From an uncultured Parafilimonas sp. (GTDB lineage: Bacteria; Bacteroidota; Bacteroidia; Chitinophagales; Chitinophagaceae), in assembly GCA_937892395.1 (NCBI GenBank), contig CALAGJ010000170.1, positions 1 to 31,999 on the forward strand: a stretch of DNA of 31,999 nt. The letters are read 5' to 3'. Each line of letters starts with the position of its first letter. The first letter of the stretch is position 1. Shown here piece by piece: positions 7,238-14,478 of the stretch. The notes beneath the pieces are model-generated. The model was given only the letters and a program-made list of their open reading frames with translations, was not told the origin of the DNA and searched no databases. Position numbers and translations under genes: made by a program.

Positions 7238-8575
7238 TTATTTCATACTGTTTAATACATCTGTAAAACTATTTTTCAGTGCCAATTCATCCGCTGTAAG
7301 CGCTGCATCTGGTATAGCATTCAATTCCAGTGGATCTGTAATAATATTATAGAACCCCGGGTTGTGGTATGACCCACCATTATCCTCATACAATTTATAA
7401 GTTTTGTTCTGCACCCATCTGGAAGGTACTACACCATTTGTAGCGGTATCTAAAATGTGATGACAAAAAATATAGTCTCGAGGTGTACCCGTTTTTCCTT
7501 TTAGTTGCTCCGCAAAACTCCTTCCATCCAATATGCCATAATTAGTAGGTTTGGGAATACCTGCAATGTCTGCAAGTGTTGGAATGAAGTCAGTGAAATC
7601 AACCAAATCATTGTTGATGCCATTGGTAATGATACCGGGGCAATACACAAACAATGGTACATGTGTGCCATAGGAATTGGTTTCTTTTTTTCCTCCTTGT
7701 ATGGTTTGTCCATTGAAGCGGCTCACTACTCCTTCTGGTGATCCATTATCACCTACAAAAACAAAAATAGTGCGCTTATCAATATTGAGTTTTTTTGTTT
7801 CATCCATCAGTAGTTTCACTTTTTTATCTAAATATGAAACCATATTTGGAAAAAATTTTGAACTAAAATTTAAAGGATCACTATCCCAACCAGCAAATTC
7901 TTTTTGATCTGGAGTGGGCGATATGGGTGAATGTGGCAGATTGGAAGCATAGTACATAAAGAAAGATTTGTCTTTATTCTGCTGCATAAAAGAAACTATG
8001 CTATCTGTAAAAATATCTTCGGAATATTTTCCTGCTGTTTGCCCTTCGGGAATGAATGCATTGTTGGTATAAAGTACAGGGTCTTTATATCTGGAACCAC
8101 CATCGGACTCAGGGCTTATTTCGTAGGGCAACCAAACTACATAATTATCAAAACCAAAACTATTGATACGAACACTGCCACCATCCAACTGCCATTTGCC
8201 AGCATAGCAAGTTTTGTAACCATTGTCTTTAAACATATTGCCAATGGTTTTTGAAGCAGGATTCATAATGCCCCAGTTGCCATAATTTCTAAAACAATAT
8301 TTGCCTGTAAGCAGCATAGACCTGGTGGGGCAGCATATTGGAGATGAATAACACTGTGTAAATCGCATGCCCTCATCTGCCAGTTTATCCATATTTGGAG
8401 TACTATAAGATTCGCCACCATTTACCGTAGGTATCTCATAACCAAAATCATCCGCAACTATAAAAATTATATTTGGCTTGGTAAGCTCCTGAGGTGGCTT
8501 TGGCGGCTCATTCTCCTTGCATTTGCAACCACTTACTGCCACTATGCACAAAAAAATGATAGCAATATTTTTCAT
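7238..8575 (-). CDS. Sulfatase family lipoprotein
   Basis: A 445-residue formylglycine-type sulfatase, likely hydrolysing a sulfate ester (or acting as a related phospho- or phosphono-hydrolase) at the outer membrane or periplasm. The N-terminus MKNIAIIFLCIVAVSGC is a lipoprotein signal with the lipobox Cys17. PNIIFIVADDFGY (34-46) supplies the metal-binding Asp pair. SPICCPTRSMLLTGKY (78-92) is the C-x-P-x-R motif with the Cys to be converted to formylglycine (Cys81). VGDNGSPEG supplies the distal Asp-Asn ligands. It is full length. It lies between hemE and hemF on the same strand (56-bp and 45-bp gaps), an unexpected position with no obvious link to heme. The substrate cannot be told from the sequence, and no sulfatase-maturing enzyme is in the window. 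Confidence 0.9.
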   Translation of the reverse strand: MKNIAIIFLCIVAVSGCKCKENEPPKPPQELTKPNIIFIVADDFGYEIPTVNGGESYSTPNMDKLADEGMRFTQCYSSPICCPTRSMLLTGKYCFRNYGNWGIMNPASKTIGNMFKDNGYKTCYAGKWQLDGGSVRINSFGFDNYVVWLPYEISPESDGGSRYKDPVLYTNNAFIPEGQTAGKYSEDIFTDSIVSFMQQNKDKSFFMYYASNLPHSPISPTPDQKEFAGWDSDPLNFSSKFFPNMVSYLDKKVKLLMDETKKLNIDKRTIFVFVGDNGSPEGVVSRFNGQTIQGGKKETNSYGTHVPLFVYCPGIITNGINNDLVDFTDFIPTLADIAGIPKPTNYGILDGRSFAEQLKGKTGTPRDYIFCHHILDTATNGVVPSRWVQNKTYKLYEDNGGSYHNPGFYNIITDPLELNAIPDAALTADELALKNSFTDVLNSMK

Positions 8576-8631
8576 CTGATAAAACTTTAGTGCACTAAAA
8601 TACGATTTTATAATAGAACAGGTTTTTACTG

Positions 8632-9663
8632 CTACGCAGAATGAGTTTTCACCGCATCCACAAATGCCTTTGCATGATCAACAGGCACGTTTGGCAATAT
8701 GCCATGTCCCAGATTTGCAATATGCTTATAGCCCCCAAAATCATCCAACATTTTTTGTACAGATTTTTTTATTTCAGGTATGGGTGACAAAAGTTTTGCT
8801 GGATCAAAATTTCCTTGCAATACAATATTTGCTCCTGCAAGTGTTCTGGCCATTTGTGGCGCAATACACCAATCAATGCCTACTGCTGCTGCACCTGTGG
8901 CAGACATAGTATCTAAAGAATGCCATGCTCCTTTTGCAAATAATATTACACGGGTTTCTTCGCTTAAAGCGGCAGTTATTTGTTGCAAATAGGGTAATGA
9001 AATAACTGCAAAATCTTCCGGAGATAAAAGACCACCCCAGCTGTCAAATACTTGTACCACGTCTGCTCCTGCCTTTACTTGTGCTTTTAAATAAACAATA
9101 GTGGTATCTGTAATCATTTGCAATAGGCGATGTGCTATTGCAGGTTGGGTATAACAAAATGCTTTTGCTTCATCAAAAGTTTTACTGCCCTTACCTTGTA
9201 CCATATAGCAAAGCAAGGTCCAGGGTGCACCAGCAAATCCTATCAATGGCACACGCCCATTCAGCTCTTTTTTTGTTAGAGAAAGGGCATCAAATACATA
9301 CCCTAAAGATTCCTGTACATCCGGCATTCTTAGTTGATTCAGGTCATTTTCATGTTGTATGGGATGAGGCAGGAGTGGGCCTTTTCCTTCTACCATTTGC
9401 ACTTCCATGCCCATGGCCTGTGGCACTACTAAAATATCCGAAAAAATAATAGCTGCATCTACACCTATTTGGTCAACAGGCTGAAGTGTAATGGCAGTGG
9501 CCAACTCAGGGGTTTGGCATCTTTCAAAAAATGAATATTTTGCTTTTAGCTTCATGTAGTCCGGTAGGTAGCGGCCTGCCTGCCGCATCATCCACACTGG
9601 GGTGCGCTCTGTAGGTTTCCCATCTAATACACGAAGTAAAATATCATTGTGTAATACACTCAT
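8632..9663 (-). CDS. hemE: Uroporphyrinogen decarboxylase
   Basis: Removes four carboxyl groups from the acetate side chains of uroporphyrinogen III to give coproporphyrinogen III. The protein has 343 residues, as usual. The N-terminal signature PVWMMRQAGRYLPDY (22-36) holds the substrate-binding Arg residues. Other family blocks are AAIIFSDILVVPQAMGMEVQM (with the catalytic Asp), GFAGAPWTLLCYMVQGKGSK, VQVFDSWGGLLSPEDF, and the C-terminal NLGHGILPNVPVDHAKAFVDAV. It follows hemD by 12 bp, so it is probably co-transcribed and translationally close-coupled with hemA-hemC-hemD. Confidence 0.97.
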   Translation of the reverse strand: MSVLHNDILLRVLDGKPTERTPVWMMRQAGRYLPDYMKLKAKYSFFERCQTPELATAITLQPVDQIGVDAAIIFSDILVVPQAMGMEVQMVEGKGPLLPHPIQHENDLNQLRMPDVQESLGYVFDALSLTKKELNGRVPLIGFAGAPWTLLCYMVQGKGSKTFDEAKAFCYTQPAIAHRLLQMITDTTIVYLKAQVKAGADVVQVFDSWGGLLSPEDFAVISLPYLQQITAALSEETRVILFAKGAWHSLDTMSATGAAAVGIDWCIAPQMARTLAGANIVLQGNFDPAKLLSPIPEIKKSVQKMLDDFGGYKHIANLGHGILPNVPVDHAKAFVDAVKTHSA

Positions 9664-9675
9664 ATTGTTTGAAAA

Positions 9676-10392
9676 TTATTGTTTAGATATTGATTTATTG
9701 TTTAAAAATTTTGAAGCTTGCTGTAGCAAAATATTTGCATTTGGTGATGAACTTATGATCACCATATTGTTGCAATTTTTTTTCAATGATGCTGCCGTTG
9801 TATCACCAATTGCACAAACAACAGTGTGAGAGGGTACGCTATTCACAGAAAAAAAACTTTCTACTGCAGACGGACTAAAAAACAATATGCCATCATACTG
9901 TTTTGATATGAACTGTGGAGTAAGATGGGTATGATATACGGGTATTTCCATAAGGTGAACCCCTGCAGCCATCAATGTTTTTGGTAATACATCCAATCGG
10001 ATATTGCCACAAAAAAAATAGATGGGCTGGTTAAGCTTTTGTTCAATGATTCTTTCAGCCAATTGAGCAGCGTTTGGTGCAGTGACAATGGATGCATTCT
10101 GATGCGCAAACTCATTTAGCATCTGTTGTGTAGCATTCCCCGACAGGGTATAAAATTGATGAATTGATGTAAAAAATGGTAGATTTTTTACAGCCTCTAT
10201 GGCATTTGCACTTGTAAAAATGGCCTGCTGAATACCTTTGTTTGCTGCCATTATTTTATCCGCTATTGCTTGCTCACTAAGTGGAATTGTTTTTATAAAA
10301 GGAATGCATTCCAGCGTAATTCCTTCAATCGTGTTGGATAGCAAATTTTCAGGTAACTCTTTTGTGGACAATATGGTTTTTTCAATCTGCAT
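9676..10392 (-). CDS. hemD: Uroporphyrinogen-III synthase
   Basis: Cyclises hydroxymethylbilane with inversion of ring D to uroporphyrinogen III. HemD proteins are poorly conserved, but this one shows the usual two-domain marks: AIFTSANAIEAV (~57-68), a middle YFFCGNIRLDVLP, then ILFFSPSAVESFF and VVCAIGDTTAASLKK. The position between hemC and hemE supports the call. ATG 10392 (MQIEKTILSTK) is preferred over the in-frame TTG one codon upstream. A GCCCTGCGGGC palindrome ends only 8 nt before this ATG on the coding strand and might affect initiation. About 238 residues, normal length. Confidence 0.88.
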   Translation of the reverse strand: MQIEKTILSTKELPENLLSNTIEGITLECIPFIKTIPLSEQAIADKIMAANKGIQQAIFTSANAIEAVKNLPFFTSIHQFYTLSGNATQQMLNEFAHQNASIVTAPNAAQLAERIIEQKLNQPIYFFCGNIRLDVLPKTLMAAGVHLMEIPVYHTHLTPQFISKQYDGILFFSPSAVESFFSVNSVPSHTVVCAIGDTTAASLKKNCNNMVIISSSPNANILLQQASKFLNNKSISKQ

Positions 10393-10394
10393 CA

Positions 10395-10425
10395 ATCATT
10401 GCCCGCAGGGCAAAAAAATATTTCT
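10395..10425. repeat. Second copy of the GCCC-GYA-GGGC palindromic repeat
   Basis: ATCATT plus GCCCGCAGGGC (10401-10411) and the following A/T run match 1035-1065 with few differences. It fills most of the hemC-hemD gap, just upstream of the hemD start. Confidence 0.45.
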
Positions 10426-10443
10426 TATGTATAAAAATTGATT

Positions 10444-11388
10444 TTAAGTGGATGTATTGATTGTACGAATCAACTGATCTGCACCATTTTTTAATAAAAA
10501 TTCCCCGGCTGATTTTCCAATTTTTTCTGCTGCTTCTACAGGCATCTGCATTTTTATTTCTTTTTTTTCTTTGCCATCCGGCGAAAAAATATTTCCACTT
10601 AAAATAATGTTGCCTTCATCAATAGTTGCTAATGCACTAATGGGGGCTGAGCATCCACCTTGAAGTGTATTTAAAAAATCTCTTTCAGCCTTTGTACATA
10701 TATCCGTTGGCAAATGATTGATGCTTCTTAGTAGCTGTTTATTTTTTTTATCATCTGCTCTGCATACCACCATTACTGCACCTTGTGCAGGTGCAGGCAG
10801 CATCCAATTTAAATCAATGGAATGGGTGGGTCTTAAATGAATACGTTCTAAGCCAGCGGCAGCAAAAATGGCTCCTTGCCAACTACTGTTTTCCAGCTTT
10901 TTTAAGCGTGTATTTACATTGCCCCTAAGATTTTCAACTATTGTATTTGGAAAATGATGCAACCATTGCGCTCTGCGTCTTATACTACTGGTGGCAATAA
11001 TTCCCGTAAAATTTTTATCTAAAATTGTGGTGTCATTTATATCAGATGGAAATGTGTTGACAATATCTTTTTTGTACACCAGTATGTCCTTATAACTGGC
11101 TCTTTTTAATACCGCTGCTTGTTGCAGTCCTTCTGCTAATTGCACCGGCACATCCTTCATACTATGCACTGCTATATCAATGCGATTTGAAAGCAAGGAA
11201 GCATCTAATGCTTTTGTAAAAACACCTTGCACACCCATAGCATACAGCGGTGTTACAAGATCTGTATCTCCATCACTTTTTATATGAACCAATTGGGATG
11301 TTATTCCCAAAGTATGCAATACATTTTTTACAGTATTGGCCTGCCAGAGTGCCAGCTGACTATCTCTTGTGCCTATGCGAATCATCAT
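10444..11388 (-). CDS. hemC: Hydroxymethylbilane synthase (porphobilinogen deaminase)
   Basis: Polymerises four porphobilinogens into hydroxymethylbilane on a covalently bound dipyrromethane cofactor. The 314-residue protein shows IRIGTRDSQLALWQA at the start, IDIAVHSMKDVP (70-81) with the catalytic Asp region, IIATSSIRRRAQWL, and NLRGNVNTRLKKL. LQGGCSAPISA contains the cofactor-attaching Cys246. The start is ATG 11388, whose A is also the last base of the hemA stop (TAATG), so translation is coupled to hemA. A second in-frame ATG lies one codon on. Confidence 0.97.
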   Translation of the reverse strand: MMIRIGTRDSQLALWQANTVKNVLHTLGITSQLVHIKSDGDTDLVTPLYAMGVQGVFTKALDASLLSNRIDIAVHSMKDVPVQLAEGLQQAAVLKRASYKDILVYKKDIVNTFPSDINDTTILDKNFTGIIATSSIRRRAQWLHHFPNTIVENLRGNVNTRLKKLENSSWQGAIFAAAGLERIHLRPTHSIDLNWMLPAPAQGAVMVVCRADDKKNKQLLRSINHLPTDICTKAERDFLNTLQGGCSAPISALATIDEGNIILSGNIFSPDGKEKKEIKMQMPVEAAEKIGKSAGEFLLKNGADQLIRTINTST

Positions 11389-12593
11389 TATGCTATAAGG
11401 GTAATATATTCATTGATGGCTTGTATAAAGAAGCATCCGGGTGCTGTTTTTACACGCATTTCTGCAGCCATATTATTGACTACTTGTTGAATTTTTTTTG
11501 ATTCAGGTTGCCTCATATCTATAACCGTTTTTTGAAACATAGGGCATGCATGCATGGTTTCTAATCTTAAACGAGTGGCTTGTATGACAGGTACATTTTT
11601 CCTGTAGGATAACCAATCTTTAAACTCATTATGATGTGCTTCTATAATAGCTTCAGCTTCGGGTATGGCAGCTTGCCGGATGGATAGCGTTTCATCATTT
11701 ATTTTGCTGAGCATGTCCACATTCATCAGCCATATTTCTTCTTGATTTGCTAAAGCAGGATCAATATTTACGGGCACAGATAAATCAATTAGAATTTTTG
11801 ATGTGCCTGGTAGTATCATTTCCTTAGTGATGATGGGTGTGGCAGATTGAGTGGCTACGATAATTATATCTGATGCTTTTACTGCCTCCGGCAATGCTGA
11901 CCAAGGTGAATTTTTTAGCTGATACAATGCAGATAAGTCTTGTGCATGGTCCGCAGTACGATTGATGAGAGTAATGTCTCTTGCTTGTGTATAGTCTATT
12001 AAATTCTTACAAGTATTTCTACCTATTTTTCCTGTGCCTGCTATTAATATTTTTTTGTTGCGCAACGAATCTGCATGTTGCTTAAGGTATTGTATAGCAG
12101 CAAATGCAACCGAAATGGTACCACTGCTGAGCAAGGTTTTGTTGCGTACTTGCTTTGCACATTGGAGTGCTGTATTGATAAGCCGTTCCATAAAAGGCCC
12201 GGTACGTTTGTATTCCTTTGCAATTTTAAAGGCTTGCTTTATCTGGCCAGTTATTTCATAATCACCCAGCATTTGAGAATCTAAACCACTGGCTACTTCT
12301 AACAGGTGCTTTTCAGCTTCTTTCCCAGATTTTACATACATCTCATGCCGTAAGTCTGCAACATGTTTACAATTACTATGTAACCAATTGAAGATTTCTG
12401 TAGATGAGGAAGTAATAGCATAAATTTCAGTTCTATTACAGGTGCTGAGGATAAAAAATTCATGAAATGAACTGGGTAAAACGCCCTTACATATTGATTC
12501 ATATTGTTCTTTGGAAAAAGAAAAACGTCCTCTACTATTGAGATCCGTTTTTTTGTAATTTATACCTACAATATGAAACTGACTATTCATCAT
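11388..12593 (-). CDS. hemA: Glutamyl-tRNA reductase
   Basis: Reduces glutamyl-tRNA(Glu) to glutamate-1-semialdehyde with NADPH, the first committed step of the C5 route to 5-aminolevulinate. The 401-residue protein contains FFILSTCNRTEIYA with the catalytic Cys52, ASGLDSQMLGDYEITGQIKQAF (~97-118), the NADP-binding IAGTGKIGRNTCKNL, and the DLSVPVNIDP segment. The C-terminal dimerisation helix is somewhat short compared with well-known members. It heads the leftward cluster and diverges from hemH across a 167-bp region with candidate promoters on both strands. HemL, the next enzyme, is not in the window. Confidence 0.96.
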   Translation of the reverse strand: MMNSQFHIVGINYKKTDLNSRGRFSFSKEQYESICKGVLPSSFHEFFILSTCNRTEIYAITSSSTEIFNWLHSNCKHVADLRHEMYVKSGKEAEKHLLEVASGLDSQMLGDYEITGQIKQAFKIAKEYKRTGPFMERLINTALQCAKQVRNKTLLSSGTISVAFAAIQYLKQHADSLRNKKILIAGTGKIGRNTCKNLIDYTQARDITLINRTADHAQDLSALYQLKNSPWSALPEAVKASDIIIVATQSATPIITKEMILPGTSKILIDLSVPVNIDPALANQEEIWLMNVDMLSKINDETLSIRQAAIPEAEAIIEAHHNEFKDWLSYRKNVPVIQATRLRLETMHACPMFQKTVIDMRQPESKKIQQVVNNMAAEMRVKTAPGCFFIQAINEYITLIA

Positions 12594-12604
12594 TTGGGTC
12601 GCTG

Positions 12605-12612
12605 CAAAAATA
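12605..12612 (-). promoter_or_regulatory. Candidate hemA promoter -7 box
   Basis: TATTTTTG on the minus strand, an exact TAnnTTTG match, lies 11 nt before the hemA ATG. A weak TTTC lies about 21 nt upstream in place of TTTG. Confidence 0.4.
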
Positions 12613-12740
12613 CCTGCACAATCTTTGCTATCCGAAAGCTGTAAGTCATGTATCTGTCATTTCTTTTTTAGATCCTCCCGGAAAAATTATTTGTACAGCG
12701 TAATCATTAGCCGAAGGCAACAAAAAGAAAAAGCACCTGT

Positions 12741-12748
12741 TACATTTG
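12741..12748 (+). promoter_or_regulatory. Candidate hemH promoter -7 box
   Basis: TACATTTG matches TAnnTTTG and lies 12 nt before the hemH ATG, implying a very short leader. No good -33 TTTG was found at the expected spacing. Confidence 0.35.
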
Positions 12749-12760
12749 CAATCTTTATAT

Positions 12761-13801
12761 ATGAGTAAGCAGGCATTGGTTTTGGTCAATTTGGGTTCTC
12801 CGGAGAGTACATCTGTGAAAGATGTGAGAAAGTATTTGAATGAATTTTTAATGGATGAGCGGGTGATAGACATTCCTTATTTGCTCAGATTATTTTTAGT
12901 TAAAGGAATCATAGCACCATTTAGAGCCCCAAAAAGCGCAGCTGCATATCGTTCAATATGGTGGAAGGAAGGCAGCCCATTAATTGCGCTAACAAAACAG
13001 CTTCAATCTGCTGTACAAAAAATTTCTTCCATTCCTGTGGAAATTGCTATGCGATATGGAAACCCAACCCCTGCAAATGTTTACGAAAAATTATCCGCAG
13101 AAAATCCTGATTTAGAAGAGGTTATTGTAATGCCTCTCTATCCACACTATGCCATGAGTAGTTATGAAACTGCAGCAGCGTATATGTTGGCTGAACATGC
13201 TAAAGGCGGCTATGGTTTTAAAATTAAAATGATAGCACCATTTTATAAAAATGAAAACTATTTACATGCTTTGGCTAAAAGCATAAAACCTTATCTGGAA
13301 CAGGATTATGATAAAATTCTATTCAGCTATCATGGTGTGCCGGAGCGGCATATTAAGAAAGGAGATATAACAGGTTGTCATTGTTTGCAAAAAGAAAATT
13401 GTTGTACTGTGCAATCATCTGCACATGATTTTTGCTACAGACATCAGTGTTATGAAACCACAAAACTTGTAGCGGAAAGGTTGCAAATACCCAAAGAAAA
13501 ATTGGAGCAAAGTTTTCAATCCAGATTGGGTAGAGATCCATGGCTTACTCCGTACACCGCTGCCAGATTAGAGGAACTACCGAGTGAAGGCATTAAAAAT
13601 TTGCTCATTGTATGTCCTGCATTTGTGAGTGATTGTTTGGAAACCTTGGAAGAAATAGCAGAAGAGGGTAAAGAAAGTTTTTTGCATGCAGGTGGAAAGT
13701 CTTTTACTGTTATACCTTGTTTAAATGTACAAGAAGAATGGGTAAAAACAGTGGGAGCTTTAACTGGAATTCTTGAACCAGAAGCCATAACAATAGCCTG
13801 A
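12761..13801 (+). CDS. hemH: Ferrochelatase
   Basis: Inserts ferrous iron into the porphyrin to make heme. With ATG 12761 (MSKQALVLVNLGSPES) the protein is 346 residues; an upstream TTG is in frame but adds residues unlike the family. It shows NLGSPE at the start, RYGNPTP (99-104), MPLYPHYAMSSYETA, and FSYHGVPERHIKKGD with the metal-site His191. LVCPAFVSDCLETLEEI carries the second active-site Glu. A cysteine-rich insertion (residues 206-230: CHC, CC, C, C) follows the His motif, as I recall for other Bacteroidota ferrochelatases. It might bind a metal or cluster, but that is inference. The stop codon overlaps the hemJ start by one base. Confidence 0.96.
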   Translation: MSKQALVLVNLGSPESTSVKDVRKYLNEFLMDERVIDIPYLLRLFLVKGIIAPFRAPKSAAAYRSIWWKEGSPLIALTKQLQSAVQKISSIPVEIAMRYGNPTPANVYEKLSAENPDLEEVIVMPLYPHYAMSSYETAAAYMLAEHAKGGYGFKIKMIAPFYKNENYLHALAKSIKPYLEQDYDKILFSYHGVPERHIKKGDITGCHCLQKENCCTVQSSAHDFCYRHQCYETTKLVAERLQIPKEKLEQSFQSRLGRDPWLTPYTAARLEELPSEGIKNLLIVCPAFVSDCLETLEEIAEEGKESFLHAGGKSFTVIPCLNVQEEWVKTVGALTGILEPEAITIA

Positions 13802-14349
13802 TGTATTTGTACTTAAAAGCGTTACATATCATTTTTGTAGTTACTTGGTTTGCAGGTATGTTTTATATGCCACGTTTGTTTATTTATCACACGGAGGCAA
13901 ATGATACTGACGAACTTATAAAAGAGGCCATTCAAAAACAATTTAAATTAATGATGAAGCGGCTTTGGTATGGAATTACCTGGCCTTCTGCTTTGCTTAC
14001 GCTTGTGCTTGGTACTACTGTCTTATTTGAGGGCGGGTGGAATAAAATTATTTTTGAACCTGCGGGTAAATGGCTTTTGGTGAAATTGATCTTCGTATTA
14101 CTTTTATATTTGTATCATATCAGTTTGCATATCATTTTTAAGCAACAGCAAAAAAATGTATTTAGCTACAGCTCCCAGCAATTAAGGGTTTGGAATGAAA
14201 TGGCCACCATTTTTTTAGTAGCAATAGTATCGCTGGCAGTTGTAAAAGAAGCTACCAGCTGGGCATGGAGTGTGGGTGGATTAATTGTATTTATAGCTCT
14301 ATTGATGGGTTGCATTTGGGTGTATAAGCGGGTGAGGATGCGGGGGTGA
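13801..14349 (+). CDS. hemJ: Protoporphyrinogen oxidase HemJ-type membrane protein
   Basis: A 182-residue integral membrane protein of the HemJ/UPF0093 (CopD-related) family, which oxidises protoporphyrinogen IX to protoporphyrin IX in organisms lacking HemG or HemY. About four or five hydrophobic segments are visible. Family marks are ALHIIFVVTWFAGMFYMPRLF with His9, MMKRLWYGITWPSALLTLVLG, GKWLLVKLIFVLLLYLYHISLH with Lys95, and LRVWNE. The start overlaps the hemH stop (TGATG), so the two are coupled. This fits because HemJ's product is the substrate of HemH. Neither HemG nor HemY is in the window, supporting HemJ as the acting oxidase. Confidence 0.88.
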   Translation: MYLYLKALHIIFVVTWFAGMFYMPRLFIYHTEANDTDELIKEAIQKQFKLMMKRLWYGITWPSALLTLVLGTTVLFEGGWNKIIFEPAGKWLLVKLIFVLLLYLYHISLHIIFKQQQKNVFSYSSQQLRVWNEMATIFLVAIVSLAVVKEATSWAWSVGGLIVFIALLMGCIWVYKRVRMRG

Positions 14350-14426
14350 GTATCGTTGATATCAGTCTTGGCAGTATAGGGATTAGGAATACTCCATATA
14401 TTATTTTGTCATTTTTTAGCATTTTT

Positions 14427-14456
14427 CTTGTTCTACATGTTTGACTTCTATATTTG
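14427..14456 (+). promoter_or_regulatory. Candidate promoter of the metallopeptidase gene
   Basis: CTTG (14427-14430), 18 nt spacer, and TATATTTG (14449-14456, exact TAnnTTTG) lie 22 bp before the ATG at 14479. Confidence 0.45.
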
Positions 14457-14478
14457 TGCTTCATAAAAAATTAACACC

